This document shows, in pieces, positions 17,440-25,285 of a stretch of 64,000 nucleotides of DNA. The DNA lies in NCBI RefSeq assembly GCF_000442255.1, contig NZ_KE557276.1:111216-175215 (forward strand). Reading direction: 5' to 3'. Origin of the DNA: Salipiger mucosus DSM 16094 (GTDB lineage Bacteria > Pseudomonadota > Alphaproteobacteria > Rhodobacterales > Rhodobacteraceae). A program made the translations under genes and the position numbers. Position 1 is the stretch's first letter. Each line of letters opens with the position of its first letter. A model generated the notes under the pieces. It saw only the letters and a list, made by a program, of their open reading frames with translations, was not told where the DNA came from and made no database searches.

Positions 17440-17735
17440 GATGCAGATGCCTTTAGATCGATTCCGACACAAACGACTGTTAGTCTGCACCATCCCCGTG
17501 AGTTAGAGTGACCACACTCTGTGAGTGGAGTGAGTGAAACTTGGGCAAGTACAGCGAGATATTGTCTTCGCTGCCGAGTCGTTTGTAAATTTCGCGATAC
17601 ACCAGTTGAATTTGCCATCCGCTCCGGAAATGGCCTTGGCTCTTTCCGGAGCAATTGGCGAAAAATGCCCGCTTTCTCAAATGCCTTCGCATGGGCGATG
17701 AACATCTTAGCCTCTGTCATCGTCATTGCCGTCAT
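17436..17735 (-). CDS. hypothetical early protein, possibly frameshifted
   Basis: This frame of up to 99 residues starts plausibly (MTMTEAKMFIAHAKAFEKAG) and ends with an ATGA overlap onto the DUF4031 gene. The second half is less protein-like. The neighbouring frame (17480-17692) reads more naturally there (YREIYKRLGSEDNISLYLP), so a frameshift near 17620 is possible. Base composition is lower in GC than in its neighbours. No function assigned. Confidence 0.35.
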   Translation of the reverse strand: MTAMTMTEAKMFIAHAKAFEKAGIFRQLLRKEPRPFPERMANSTGVSRNLQTTRQRRQYLAVLAQVSLTPLTECGHSNSRGWCRLTVVCVGIDLKASAS

Positions 17736-17864
17736 TCCGTGATAGGGGTCGGAATTGCATCAGGGAGACGGGGAGCGAATTTTCAGGATCCCCTTGTTCT
17801 CGTGACCTGCTTCCGATGTCCCGGCGCGTCGGAACGGCGCGTCGGGAAGTTCCATTCTCCCTCA

Positions 17865-18503
17865 TCATGGCTGCCCCCGCTTCTTCGCCTCGCGCGCAGC
17901 GTGCTCCAGGCGCGCGGTTGCCATGATCGTCGGCTTCAGCTCAGCCGGCGCGCTGTCGTATCCGCGCCCGAAGCGTCCGTTCAGGCGGGGCGCTAGGGCG
18001 ACGGGGATGGGTTCCCAGTTCGACGGGTCGCAGTTGGTCTTGTCGCCGTCCAGGCACTTGAGGCGGTGGCCTTCCGGCACGGGCCCGTGGGTCTTTTCCC
18101 AGAGGTACTTGTGCTTGTGAACGGGACGGGTGGGCGCGCCCGTGTAAGGGTTCGTCTCATCGACGATCATGATGACGTAGCCGTCCTTGCTGTCGATCCG
18201 CTCATGCCCGGCGCCACGGTATGTGTGGGGCCGGTGACCCTTCTTGAACTGGGTGCGGGCGCTGTTCGGGTTGAAGGGCATCTGCTTGCCCTTGTTCCAG
18301 CTTTCCTGCCCCTGCTGGAAGCATCCGGTGCGGCCCGTCATCCAGCCCTTGCGCTTGCAGAGTGAGTTGAAGTTCGAGAGCGACACGTCGGGCCGATCCC
18401 AGACCTCGACGAACTCGGCGTGTGCCTCGCGACGCGGGCGCGTGCTGTTGTCGCGGATCCAGAACAGCTCGGCGTCGCTGTATTCGATCGCGCGGCCCTT
18501 CAT
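17865..18503 (-). CDS. HNH endonuclease
   Basis: This 212-residue protein begins MKGRAIEYSDAELFWI, with a DNA-binding-like N-terminal region. The HNH nuclease core is in the second half: PVHKHKYLWEKTHG, then GHRLKCLDGDKTNCDPSNWEPI. It sits in the leftward early operon rather than next to the terminase. This suggests a selfish or accessory role rather than packaging. Its ATG overlaps the stop of the 82-residue gene upstream. Confidence 0.85.
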   Translation of the reverse strand: MKGRAIEYSDAELFWIRDNSTRPRREAHAEFVEVWDRPDVSLSNFNSLCKRKGWMTGRTGCFQQGQESWNKGKQMPFNPNSARTQFKKGHRPHTYRGAGHERIDSKDGYVIMIVDETNPYTGAPTRPVHKHKYLWEKTHGPVPEGHRLKCLDGDKTNCDPSNWEPIPVALAPRLNGRFGRGYDSAPAELKPTIMATARLEHAAREAKKRGQP

Positions 18504-18748
18504 TCCTGGCCTGCCTTTGCATTGCCGATCTGGGGCAGCATGGGCAGCACGCCCTGGCCGTGCTCGGCGAAGAGCTTGGCGGCCTTCAGCTGCAGCTCGG
18601 CGTTGCCGGTGATCTGGTCGGCGACCGAGACCATGGCGCCAGAGCGCTTGACCTCCTGCTCGATTTGCTCGGCGCTGAGATCGGGATCGTTCAGGCGCTC
18701 GAGCTGTTCGAAGAGGTGGTTGTTGAGATCGGTGAGCTTGTTCTTCAC
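18500..18748 (-). CDS. hypothetical helical phage protein
   Basis: This 82-residue, mostly helical protein (KNKLTDLNNHLFEQLERLND...) has no recognised domain. It overlaps the HNH gene by ATGA and lies 60 bases after the DUF2303 gene. The pattern is consistent with a small early regulator or modulator, but no function can be assigned. Confidence 0.65.
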   Translation of the reverse strand: MKNKLTDLNNHLFEQLERLNDPDLSAEQIEQEVKRSGAMVSVADQITGNAELQLKAAKLFAEHGQGVLPMLPQIGNAKAGQE

Positions 18749-18808
18749 GGCACGTCTCCTGCCTGGTGACCATCACAACGCCCCGCCGTCGGGGCGCTGA
18801 CATGGGCA

Positions 18809-19660
18809 TCAGTGTTCCGCGGCGCGGCCGAACATCACCGGCAGGCCGGTGGCCTCGGCGATGCGGGTGGCGATTGCCTGGAACTCGGCCTGCCGGCGGT
18901 ACTCGACGCGGCGCCAGACGAAGCCCAGCTTCAACCCGTCCGCGCGCGGCCGGAACCGGAAGCTGGCGGTGATGTCGATCGGCTCCTCGCCGGCAAAGAG
19001 CGGGATCTGCAGCGTGAACTGCGTCGGCACCTTGATGTCGCCCTTGGTGTGGGTCTCGGTCTCGTAGGTGATCGACCGTTCGCCGGTCTGCAGGCGCGTG
19101 CTGGACTTGAAGGCGACGCCCTGCGTGGCCTCGAGGTCGCGCGCGATCTCGATCATCACGGCGGGCTCGGGATCGACGATGTCGGCCGCGTTCTCGTCCA
19201 GGAACTCGGCGAAGGCCATCTGGTCGATGAACTCGTCCTGGATCTTGTTCCAGCGCTTGAACTCCTCGCTCTCGCGCAGCTTCAGCGTTGCCGTGTGCTT
19301 GCGCGCGCCGGGCGTCAACGCCGTGTCGGACTGGTTGTGATCGTGCCAGTCGAGGCAGGCGTGCACGGAGAGCGCATCGATGTCGGCGATCAGGACCGAG
19401 GCGCCGGTGCTGAAGCGGCTGGCGTAGATCGCGAGCGAGTCCGCGTCGTCGACGGTCACCCGCTGCAGGATGTACGGCGGCAGGCGATGGGGCGACGGAA
19501 TTTCATTCAGCTGGAAGTCGGGCGGGGTGAGCGCGAAGCGCTTGCCGTGCTCGCCTTCGATGACCGGGTTCGCCATCCGCGCGGAGGTCAGGGCGACCTC
19601 GAGTGCGCTGCGCGGATCGTGGGCCGGCTCGGTTTCGTGGATTTCGGGCTGCTCGGGCAT
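18809..19660 (-). CDS. DUF2303-family phage protein
   Basis: This 283-residue protein matches the DUF2303 family of prophage early proteins. Characteristic segments are VIADIDALSVHACLDWHDH, RWNKIQDEF...FAEFLDENA, and a C-terminal FRFRPRADGLKLGF. The family is usually found near phage recombination or regulation genes, and its role is unknown. It is in the leftward operon with a GGAGAG site before the ATG. Confidence 0.8.
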   Translation of the reverse strand: MPEQPEIHETEPAHDPRSALEVALTSARMANPVIEGEHGKRFALTPPDFQLNEIPSPHRLPPYILQRVTVDDADSLAIYASRFSTGASVLIADIDALSVHACLDWHDHNQSDTALTPGARKHTATLKLRESEEFKRWNKIQDEFIDQMAFAEFLDENAADIVDPEPAVMIEIARDLEATQGVAFKSSTRLQTGERSITYETETHTKGDIKVPTQFTLQIPLFAGEEPIDITASFRFRPRADGLKLGFVWRRVEYRRQAEFQAIATRIAEATGLPVMFGRAAEH

Positions 19661-19691
19661 GGGTCTCTCCTGTGGTGAGCGGTGGGGTGGG

Positions 19692-19889
19692 TCAGTGCTT
19701 GTCGGGGTGGTGCTGCATGTGCAGGTTCAGCGCGTCTGCGATCTCGGCGGCTGCTCCCTCGTTGAGCCCGTCGCTGACCACGCAGACCTTGAAGCCCATC
19801 TTGAAGCCGGTGTCGGTCTTCGTCGGGCTGCGGAAGACGTTGCCGCGCTCGGCGTAGTATGTTCCGTCCTGCGGCATCGGTTGGCTCAC
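19692..19889 (-). CDS. small phage protein
   Basis: This 65-residue protein begins MSQPMPQDGTYYAERG and has no recognised domain. It overlaps the upstream gene by ATGA, which supports translation in the operon. Confidence 0.55.
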   Translation of the reverse strand: MSQPMPQDGTYYAERGNVFRSPTKTDTGFKMGFKVCVVSDGLNEGAAAEIADALNLHMQHHPDKH

Positions 19890-20215
19890 TCAGCTGCCCG
19901 GTCGCGCCGGGCTTCCATGTCGTCGAGCCAGTCTTGCTGGTTCGGGTCGCGGCGGGTGAGCTGGGCCTCGTCGTTGAGGAAGTAGACGCCGGTGCCCATC
20001 TCGCGGCGGGGCTTCTTGGCGGTGATCTGCGGCACGCATTCGATCTGCCCGGCCTTGTTGACCTTGAACGGCAGCTTGACCGTGATCTCTCCGCTGTTCC
20101 CGGTGTCCTGGATCGCGGCGAGCACTTCGCTCATGCGCTCGTCGGCCTCGCGCAGCAGCTCGCCGCGGCGGAAGCTCTGCAGGAACTCGAGGAAGTTCAG
20201 TTCGTCTCTCGGCAT
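19886..20215 (-). CDS. hypothetical early phage protein
   Basis: This 109-residue protein starts MPRDELNFLEFLQSFRRG. It resembles a family of prophage early proteins that often precede DUF2303 genes, with a central segment VKLPFKVNKAGQIECVPQI. GAAAGGAG lies upstream of the chosen ATG at 20215, whereas the open frame itself extends to 20302. Function unknown. Confidence 0.65.
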   Translation of the reverse strand: MPRDELNFLEFLQSFRRGELLREADERMSEVLAAIQDTGNSGEITVKLPFKVNKAGQIECVPQITAKKPRREMGTGVYFLNDEAQLTRRDPNQQDWLDDMEARRDRAAE

Positions 20216-20302
20216 CAGCCGCTCCTTTCGTTCAGTTGCCCCCGCCGCCTGCATCGGCCATGCATTTCCGGCGGCGGGGGATGCGCCCCTCGTGGGCGGC
20301 AT

Positions 20303-20575
20303 TCAGAAAATCAGGGTGGAGAGACCGACCGCGAGAGCGCCGGTCACACAGCCGCCGAAGAAGGCCGGCAGGCGGGACGGCAGGCCGCGGTAGATCGCGC
20401 GGTCCTCGGCCATTTCGGCCTCGGTCATCCGGTCGCCGGTGTCGCCGCCGTGGCGGCGCAGGATCTCGTCCGGGGTGGCGTTCGTGTCGGACATCCGCAG
20501 GGCCCCGCTGCGCGTCGCGGGTGTTGCCGCGCGCAGCTGGCTCTGGATTTCGGTCTTCATGTCGGCATCGGTCAT
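20303..20575 (-). CDS. hypothetical phage protein with C-terminal membrane segment
   Basis: This 90-residue protein has a polar N-terminal part and a hydrophobic C-terminus (LPAFFGGCVTGALAVGLSTLIF), so it is probably tail-anchored in the inner membrane. The ATG overlaps the preceding stop (ATGA). Function unknown. Confidence 0.6.
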   Translation of the reverse strand: MTDADMKTEIQSQLRAATPATRSGALRMSDTNATPDEILRRHGGDTGDRMTEAEMAEDRAIYRGLPSRLPAFFGGCVTGALAVGLSTLIF

Positions 20576-20826
20576 TGGGCAGGGATCCTTCCGGTCCAGG
20601 CGTCGAACTCTGTGCGCAGCACGGCGAAGCGCCGCCGCGCCTCTGCTTCGGTGTCGAGCTGGCGGCGGCTGTCGATCCGGCACCAGCTGCGCAGGTACTC
20701 GGCGGCGGCCGTGGCGCTGAACTGGCCATCGGGGAAGCCGCTGCGTTCCGCCGCGAAGCGTTGAAACTGCGCGTCGTTGCAGAGGATGCCGGCCTGCTGC
20801 GCGTGGGGGAGTTCGGTGAACGACAT
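20572..20826 (-). CDS. hypothetical early phage protein
   Basis: This 84-residue protein begins MSFTELPHAQQAGILCND and includes AAAEYLRSWCRIDSRR. It is probably soluble and helical. It overlaps the next gene by ATGA. No domain recognised. Confidence 0.6.
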   Translation of the reverse strand: MSFTELPHAQQAGILCNDAQFQRFAAERSGFPDGQFSATAAAEYLRSWCRIDSRRQLDTEAEARRRFAVLRTEFDAWTGRIPAQ

Positions 20827-20836
20827 GGGCGCACCA

Positions 20837-21037
20837 TCAGCTGTCGAAGAGCCCGAGCGAACGATCGCCCGGGTAGGTCGGTTTTTCGGGGGACAGCACG
20901 ACGAAGGGCTCGCCCTTCTTGTCGGCGAGGTAGCGGGCGGCACGCTCGGCCGCCTCGCGGCTCGGGTAGCGTTGCGAGACGACCTTGCCGTCGGATGAGC
21001 GGGCAAGGCGCGCGACGGCGTAGGGGGCGCCGCTCAT
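20837..21037 (-). CDS. hypothetical early phage protein
   Basis: This is a 66-residue protein (MSGAPYAVARLARSSDGKVV...) with a short alpha/beta pattern and no recognised domain. The start overlaps the preceding gene's stop, which supports the call. Confidence 0.55.
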   Translation of the reverse strand: MSGAPYAVARLARSSDGKVVSQRYPSREAAERAARYLADKKGEPFVVLSPEKPTYPGDRSLGLFDS

Positions 21038-21240
21038 GATCCACCGCCTTTCACCCGGAACAGCAGGTCGCGCGTCGTGGCGCGTTCGACCAGATCGTCG
21101 GTCTCCTCGATCACCACTTCGCAGGCCGTCGCGACGGTTTCGTCGTCGTGCATGGCGAGATCTGCGATGACGGCGCGGGCGTACCAGAGCGGCCCGCCGG
21201 GCGCCCCGGGTCCGTGAGTGGTGGTGTCCCGCGCCGTCAT
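21034..21240 (-). CDS. hypothetical early phage protein
   Basis: This 68-residue acidic helical protein begins MTARDTTTHGPGAPGG and contains VIEETDDLVERATTRDLL. ATGA overlaps exist at both ends. No function assigned. Confidence 0.55.
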   Translation of the reverse strand: MTARDTTTHGPGAPGGPLWYARAVIADLAMHDDETVATACEVVIEETDDLVERATTRDLLFRVKGGGS

Positions 21241-21566
21241 GCCGCGCCCTCCGCCTCGGCGGCCGCGCGGGATACGCGCAGCACCGCCTTGATCCAGGCG
21301 GCGGCGCATTCGGCCATGTCCTCGCCCGTGACGCAGATCCCGCCGACGGTGATCTCGCAGTAACCCCGGAAGCCATCGGGCGGATCGATCCAGATGCCGC
21401 CGGTGGCAAGGCAGGTTTCGCGCAGCTGGGCGATACGCTCGGGCACGCCGAGGGTTTCGAGTTGCAGCGCCAGTTCCTCGCGCCAGTCGGTCAGCGTCTC
21501 GCCGAATTGCGCGGGGCTCGGGTAGCCCCGGTCGCGCAGGGTGGGGAGGGTCAGGACCGGGCTCAT
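21237..21566 (-). CDS. hypothetical early phage protein
   Basis: This 109-residue protein has a helical N-terminus (FGETLTDWREELALQLETLG) and a C-terminal alpha/beta part with three cysteines (TCLATGGIW, GYCEITVGGICV). Its stop and start overlap its neighbours. Not assigned to a family. Confidence 0.6.
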   Translation of the reverse strand: MSPVLTLPTLRDRGYPSPAQFGETLTDWREELALQLETLGVPERIAQLRETCLATGGIWIDPPDGFRGYCEITVGGICVTGEDMAECAAAWIKAVLRVSRAAAEAEGAA

Positions 21567-22093
21567 GCCGATGTCTCCCGGTGGGCCGCTTCGATGGCTG
21601 CCATGACCGGCGCCGTTGCCTGCAGGACCTCGGCCAGCGTTTCGCCGCTGATGAAAAGCTCGCGATGCGTGGGGCTGGTCAGGTATAGGCGGCCGGATTT
21701 GCCGGGCTCGATCACAAGCACCAGCCTGTCCGAGATATTCGGTTCGGCGTGTTCGATCTGCTGGCCGTTCAGGATGCTTGCGGTGCTGGCAGTGACGCTC
21801 GTGCCGGCGGCGGCGCGCCCGGTTTCGTGGCGTTCTGCCTCCCGGCGGAACCGCTCGCGCTTGTCGGCAACCAAGTTCAGGGCGTGCCGTTTCTGGATCA
21901 GATCGCACCGAGCGGCCCGGCAGGCGTCATCGCTCCAATGGTCTGCCTCACGTTCTTCCACGTTTTGCTCGATCTCACTGACCAGCGCGGTCAGGACGTC
22001 GATTGCGTCGTTGCAGTCGGCCTCGGTTCGAACGTCGTCGACGATCCATCCGGGCATGATTTCGAGGACGGGGATTTCGACACTGTCGCTCAT
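21563..22093 (-). CDS. hypothetical early phage protein
   Basis: This 176-residue protein has a helical first half with many charged residues (ALVSEIEQNVEEREADHW) and a second half with beta-rich segments (LVLVIEPGKSGRLYLTS). It overlaps both neighbours by four bases. Not recognised. Confidence 0.6.
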   Translation of the reverse strand: MSDSVEIPVLEIMPGWIVDDVRTEADCNDAIDVLTALVSEIEQNVEEREADHWSDDACRAARCDLIQKRHALNLVADKRERFRREAERHETGRAAAGTSVTASTASILNGQQIEHAEPNISDRLVLVIEPGKSGRLYLTSPTHRELFISGETLAEVLQATAPVMAAIEAAHRETSA

Positions 22094-22416
22094 GCCGCGT
22101 CGCCTCCGGTCGGGCGGCCGGCGGAAGCCTGCGCGTCGCGAGCGCGGCGCGCTTTTACGGCGGCCAGAACGGCGGGCTCAGCGGCGGCAAGGGCCGCCAT
22201 GAGCGGGGTGACAGGCTCGGGCGCCGGGTAGTGGCTGGGCGCGGCCTCGAGATGGGCGAGGTGCTGCGGTTCGATCCGGGCCGAGGTTCCGTCTTCGCGG
22301 CGCTGCTCTTCCTTGAGTTGCAGCCAGGCGTCCTGGACCGCCGTGGGGCATTTCCTGACCGCTTCCGGCGTTGTGACCAGCTTGCGCAGGCGAGCGTAGT
22401 GCAGGGGGTGCAGCAT
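22090..22416 (-). CDS. first gene of the leftward prophage operon, hypothetical
   Basis: This 108-residue protein begins MLHPLHYARLRKLV, followed by a helical basic region and an alanine-rich tail. The start at 22416 is chosen because GGAGG lies 5 bases upstream; two in-frame ATG codons lie further up. The twin repressor operators lie 34-77 bases upstream, so this gene and the operon after it should be under CI-type control. Confidence 0.6.
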   Translation of the reverse strand: MLHPLHYARLRKLVTTPEAVRKCPTAVQDAWLQLKEEQRREDGTSARIEPQHLAHLEAAPSHYPAPEPVTPLMAALAAAEPAVLAAVKARRARDAQASAGRPTGGDAA

Positions 22417-22449
22417 GAGAGCCTCCATCGGTTGATGGGTGCACATTGA

Positions 22450-22463
22450 GGGTAGCTATACCC
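22450..22463. promoter_or_regulatory. prophage repressor operator, left operon copy 1
   Basis: GGGTA-GCTA-TACCC is a perfect dyad with 5-base arms and a 4-base centre. It lies 34 bases upstream of the leftward operon. The same half-sites recur at 22480-22493 and at 24085-24098, beside the repressor gene. Confidence 0.7.
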
Positions 22464-22479
22464 CTATGTCAACACAAAA

Positions 22480-22493
22480 GGGTAGTTATACCC
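22480..22493. promoter_or_regulatory. prophage repressor operator, left operon copy 2
   Basis: GGGTA-GTTA-TACCC repeats the neighbouring operator with its centre 30 bases away, close to three helical turns. The spacing suggests cooperative binding. Confidence 0.7.
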
Positions 22494-22890
22494 CATTCCT
22501 TGTCTTGATCGCAGGCACTGATTCCGCGAGGCTTAGGTTGGGGAAGCACAAAAAGCTCGGCGCAAGGCTGAAGTGAGACTACGCGTGCAGTCAGATGTCG
22601 TGGTCTGGCTGCGATCATTCAGGTAGCGAGGCCAAATGTGGCAGCTGTTATCAGGCTGTCGACCGTATGAAACACGACTGGAGGCGTATCCCAAGTCGAG
22701 CGACTGTTGTCCTCGATGCTATGGAGCGGTGGTCATCAGCTTACAGATGGCGCGAAATTCAGGCCATCTGGGTTTCAAGCTTGGCTGTGCATTGTTCTTT
22801 ATTCGGGTGGCACAGGTCTCGGACGGAACTCCGCAAGCCAACTTTCGGCTTCAAGAAATGCGTACCGTGAAATGTCGCGTGCGTTGGGGG
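22494..22890. other. non-coding stretch in the regulatory region
   Basis: About 400 bases separate the left-operon operators from the exported-protein gene. Open frames on the plus strand exist (for example 22636-22983), but the translation looks random and no ribosome-binding site is evident. Base composition is lower in GC than the flanks. The transcript of the repressor operon should end here. Confidence 0.4.
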
Positions 22891-23397
22891 TTACTTTCGG
22901 CCGGAGGTAATCCATTCGATATTGGTATAGCCATTGATCATGACGTTGCCTCTTTCCAAATCGGAAAATTCGTCGGGGCTTGAATCACTGTGCGTGCAGT
23001 CAGCGTATCTGCGTATCAGGGTTCCATACGTGTTAGCGGCTTCGTACTCTAGGATCGCACGCGTCAACGTGTGTTCATCTAACTCGAAGAGCTTTTCCTG
23101 CTGCTCGTGCCGTTCCATGTGTTCTGGGCTGCTGGAGAAAAACGCCTTGTCTGCGCGTTTCTTCTCGGGATTTGTCCAGCCCAGATCATCTTCAAACTGG
23201 GCAGTCGACTTTTCTATTATCGGCTCGGAGAGCCGGTTGTAGCTGGAAGGCGATTTCAGTCGTTTTTTGAGAGTATGCTCGCATGCATTTAGGAATTTCT
23301 GATCATAGGATTTTCCGAGAAGGTCAAAGATCGACCATGCATGAGCCGGGGCGCCAGTACTTGCAAGCGCTAACAATAGAAGCTGTAAACGCTTCAT
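22891..23397 (-). CDS. exported protein co-transcribed with the prophage repressor
   Basis: This 168-residue protein has a clear signal peptide (MKRLQLLLLALASTGAPAHA, cleavage expected before W) and a mature helical, charged domain with two cysteines. There is no lipobox, so it is likely periplasmic. Its ATG overlaps the repressor's stop (ATGA), so it should be made whenever the lysogen is repressed. That position is typical of lysogenic-conversion or superinfection-exclusion genes. This role is inferred from context only. GC content is lower than in its neighbours. Confidence 0.75.
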   Translation of the reverse strand: MKRLQLLLLALASTGAPAHAWSIFDLLGKSYDQKFLNACEHTLKKRLKSPSSYNRLSEPIIEKSTAQFEDDLGWTNPEKKRADKAFFSSSPEHMERHEQQEKLFELDEHTLTRAILEYEAANTYGTLIRRYADCTHSDSSPDEFSDLERGNVMINGYTNIEWITSGRK

Positions 23398-24041
23398 AGC
23401 TTCCTCGCGAATTCTTCCGGCCAGTGCAGCCGGACCCGCGCAGCCCATTTAAGGCGCTTGTTCCACATCGTAGTGGCGCCTGGGTTCAGGGAGATCAGAT
23501 GGAACAGGCCGGGTTCATCGCCGGGTTTGACCTGCTTGACCCAGCCTAGCCCCTCGACGTCCTCTGCCACGCATCGGTGGCCGATCACGTCGTCGGGAAC
23601 GCCTTCGTGTGTTGCGCGGCTATAGAACAGCAGGTCACCCGCACTGTAGGTCGGTTCCATGCTGTCTCCTACGATCTCTACCGCGACAACGCCATGCGGC
23701 GAGAGGCCCGGTGGGCATTCGACCTGGGGGCCGTCGCCCTTTTCGTAGGCATCGAAGACCGGCACCTGGGCCCCGGCGCCAACTTGGCCGGCGATTGTGA
23801 CGGTTGGGCGCTCTGCGAGGTCGCCTTCTAAAAAATTCTCGAAGCTAACCCCGAACGCCTTGGCGATGAGGTAGGCATCGTCGGCATTAGTTGTGGCCGT
23901 CCGGCCGCGCGCTACCTGTTTCAGTCGTTCATAAGGCACCCCGCTTTCCGAAGAAACGCTTCGGACAGAGCGACCGGTGGTCGCGAGGGCATGCTGGAAA
24001 GCTTCGATGAACGTCTTCGCCATGGCGAAGTTTTCATTCAT
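23394..24041 (-). CDS. CI-like repressor with S24 peptidase domain
   Basis: This 215-residue phage repressor has an N-terminal helix-turn-helix (SVRSVSSESGVPYERLKQVARG) and a LexA/CI-type S24 domain. The catalytic serine is S127 in VGDSMEPTYSAGDLL, and the lysine is K169 or K172 in WVKQVKPG. A likely self-cleavage site is the A-G pair in VGAGAQVPVF, about residues 89-90. RecA-stimulated cleavage would link induction to DNA damage. An internal ATG at 24023 is an alternative start. It faces the Cro-like gene. Confidence 0.9.
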   Translation of the reverse strand: MNENFAMAKTFIEAFQHALATTGRSVRSVSSESGVPYERLKQVARGRTATTNADDAYLIAKAFGVSFENFLEGDLAERPTVTIAGQVGAGAQVPVFDAYEKGDGPQVECPPGLSPHGVVAVEIVGDSMEPTYSAGDLLFYSRATHEGVPDDVIGHRCVAEDVEGLGWVKQVKPGDEPGLFHLISLNPGATTMWNKRLKWAARVRLHWPEEFARKL

Positions 24042-24084
24042 GGCGCGGGTCTGGGGTAGGGATGAAAAATACCCTTGCCCAATG

Positions 24085-24098
24085 GGGTATCAATACCC
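24085..24098. promoter_or_regulatory. prophage repressor operator between cI-like and cro-like genes
   Basis: GGGTA-TCAA-TACCC is a perfect dyad 14 bases before the Cro-like ATG. Extra half-sites (GGGTA at 24054-24058, TACCC at 24070-24074) lie between it and the repressor start, so a second, weaker operator is likely. Confidence 0.7.
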
Positions 24099-24111
24099 CA
24101 TAACAGGAGCC

Positions 24112-24312
24112 ATGGAACAGCTCATTGCCGAAATCGCTGCCTATGCCCGCTCGGTGAACAAGACGCCGCAGGCCGTCCTGCGGGCCGCGATTGGTGCCGG
24201 CTGGCGGGAATGGGACTCGTGGAAAGCGGGTACCTCCAGTCCGACGATGGCGCGGGTCGACCGCCTGCGCGATTACATGGCGGAAAACCCCCCGCAGGAA
24301 GACGCGGCATGA
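24112..24312 (+). CDS. Cro-like small regulator
   Basis: This 66-residue protein (MEQLIAEIAAYARSVNKTPQ) reads AVLRAAIGAGWREWDSWKAGTSSP in its middle, which looks like a compact helix-turn-helix. It is divergent from the S24 repressor and directly beside the operator, the usual Cro position. AGGAG lies close to the ATG; an in-frame ATG at 24082 would overlap the operator. Confidence 0.65.
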   Translation: MEQLIAEIAAYARSVNKTPQAVLRAAIGAGWREWDSWKAGTSSPTMARVDRLRDYMAENPPQEDAA

Positions 24313-24698
24313 GCCGGGTCGTCCCATTCCCCGATCCGGGGCGCGCCGGGGACAGTGGCGCGCCCCGTCAGGGCCTTTCGTCTGCAGTTTCTGAGGGCAG
24401 TTCAGCATGTCCTCACGTTGCAACGGATAACTCTGAAATGTCTTTCGAAACGTTTTTCAAAGGGGGCCGGCGGGTCGATCTGCACGCCTGGCAGCGCACC
24501 TATCCCGACCGCGCGCGGGCCTATTTCCGGGCCTCGGGCATGAGTGCGGCGCAGATCGCCGTGGTCTACGGCGTGACCGAGCGCACGGCCATGAACTGGC
24601 TCGAAGGGGTTGTCGGCCCCAAGGGCGACAAGATCGCCCTCATCGCACTGCGTGACCGCGCAGGCTTCGAACGGTATTTCGGGGAGGACGCGGCATGA
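24309..24698 (+). CDS. helix-turn-helix early regulator
   Basis: This 129-residue protein overlaps the Cro-like gene by ATGA. After a disordered N-terminal third comes a helical domain with YPDRARAYFRASGMSA and then AQIAVVYGVTERTAMNWLEG, a convincing helix-turn-helix. Its position after cro suggests a CII-like or replication-control role, which is inferred. A shorter form from 24438 (MSFETFFKGG) is possible. Confidence 0.65.
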   Translation: MSRVVPFPDPGRAGDSGAPRQGLSSAVSEGSSACPHVATDNSEMSFETFFKGGRRVDLHAWQRTYPDRARAYFRASGMSAAQIAVVYGVTERTAMNWLEGVVGPKGDKIALIALRDRAGFERYFGEDAA

Positions 24699-24766
24699 GC
24701 GAAGCGACTGCTTGTCCAGAGCGTGTTGTTGGCGGCGGTCGAATGCAACCGCTCTCGGTCAGCGCG

Positions 24767-25285
24767 TCAGCTATCCGGGGGCCGCTTCGTCACGCGGACG
24801 TTGGCCAAGGTGCCGTCCCAGAAGAGCGGTTGCACGTGGCGTCGAAACGTCCGCAGCGTGTCACACCGTTGCAGTTGGAACACGAGCGCAGCGCCCGGGT
24901 GTTCGCCTCCGAGCGACACGAAGCCGGAGATCTGGCCTCCACGCAGGAGGTTGATGGTCTCGAAGTCATTGCCACCGTTCGTGCCGATACGGATGCGCTG
25001 GACGTATTCGAAAAACTCCTCAATCGTCCGGTTCGAGGCATAGTCACCGAACTTCAGGTTGATGCCGCGATCCGCTGGCCGGATGTCGATTATTCGCAGT
25101 TCGACCTCGGAGCGGTTCTCGACGGAGAAGTAGACGGCCGTGTTGCCGGAGGCGTTGATGAAAGAGCGTCCCGTGAACGAGACGTCCAGGCGCCTGTCGG
25201 CACGTTTCGTAAAAAACTCCACAACCGCTATCCCTGTCGTCACGATGAGCGCAAGGGCGCCCACTGCCTCATAAAGATAGGCCAA
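24767..25285 (-). CDS. membrane-anchored protein, convergent with the early operon
   Basis: This 172-residue protein starts at a TTG (25285) with AAAAGGA 8 bases upstream. It opens with a membrane segment, AYLYEAVGALALIVTTGIAVVEFF, followed by a beta-rich soluble domain (VSFTGRSFINASGNTAVYFSVENRSEVELRI). The gene points against the rightward early operon and sits in a spot where prophages carry independently transcribed cargo. It resembles small membrane sensors with a beta domain, but no family is recognised. The overlapping plus-strand frame (24695-25618) is poorly protein-like. Confidence 0.65.
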   Translation of the reverse strand: MAYLYEAVGALALIVTTGIAVVEFFTKRADRRLDVSFTGRSFINASGNTAVYFSVENRSEVELRIIDIRPADRGINLKFGDYASNRTIEEFFEYVQRIRIGTNGGNDFETINLLRGGQISGFVSLGGEHPGAALVFQLQRCDTLRTFRRHVQPLFWDGTLANVRVTKRPPDS

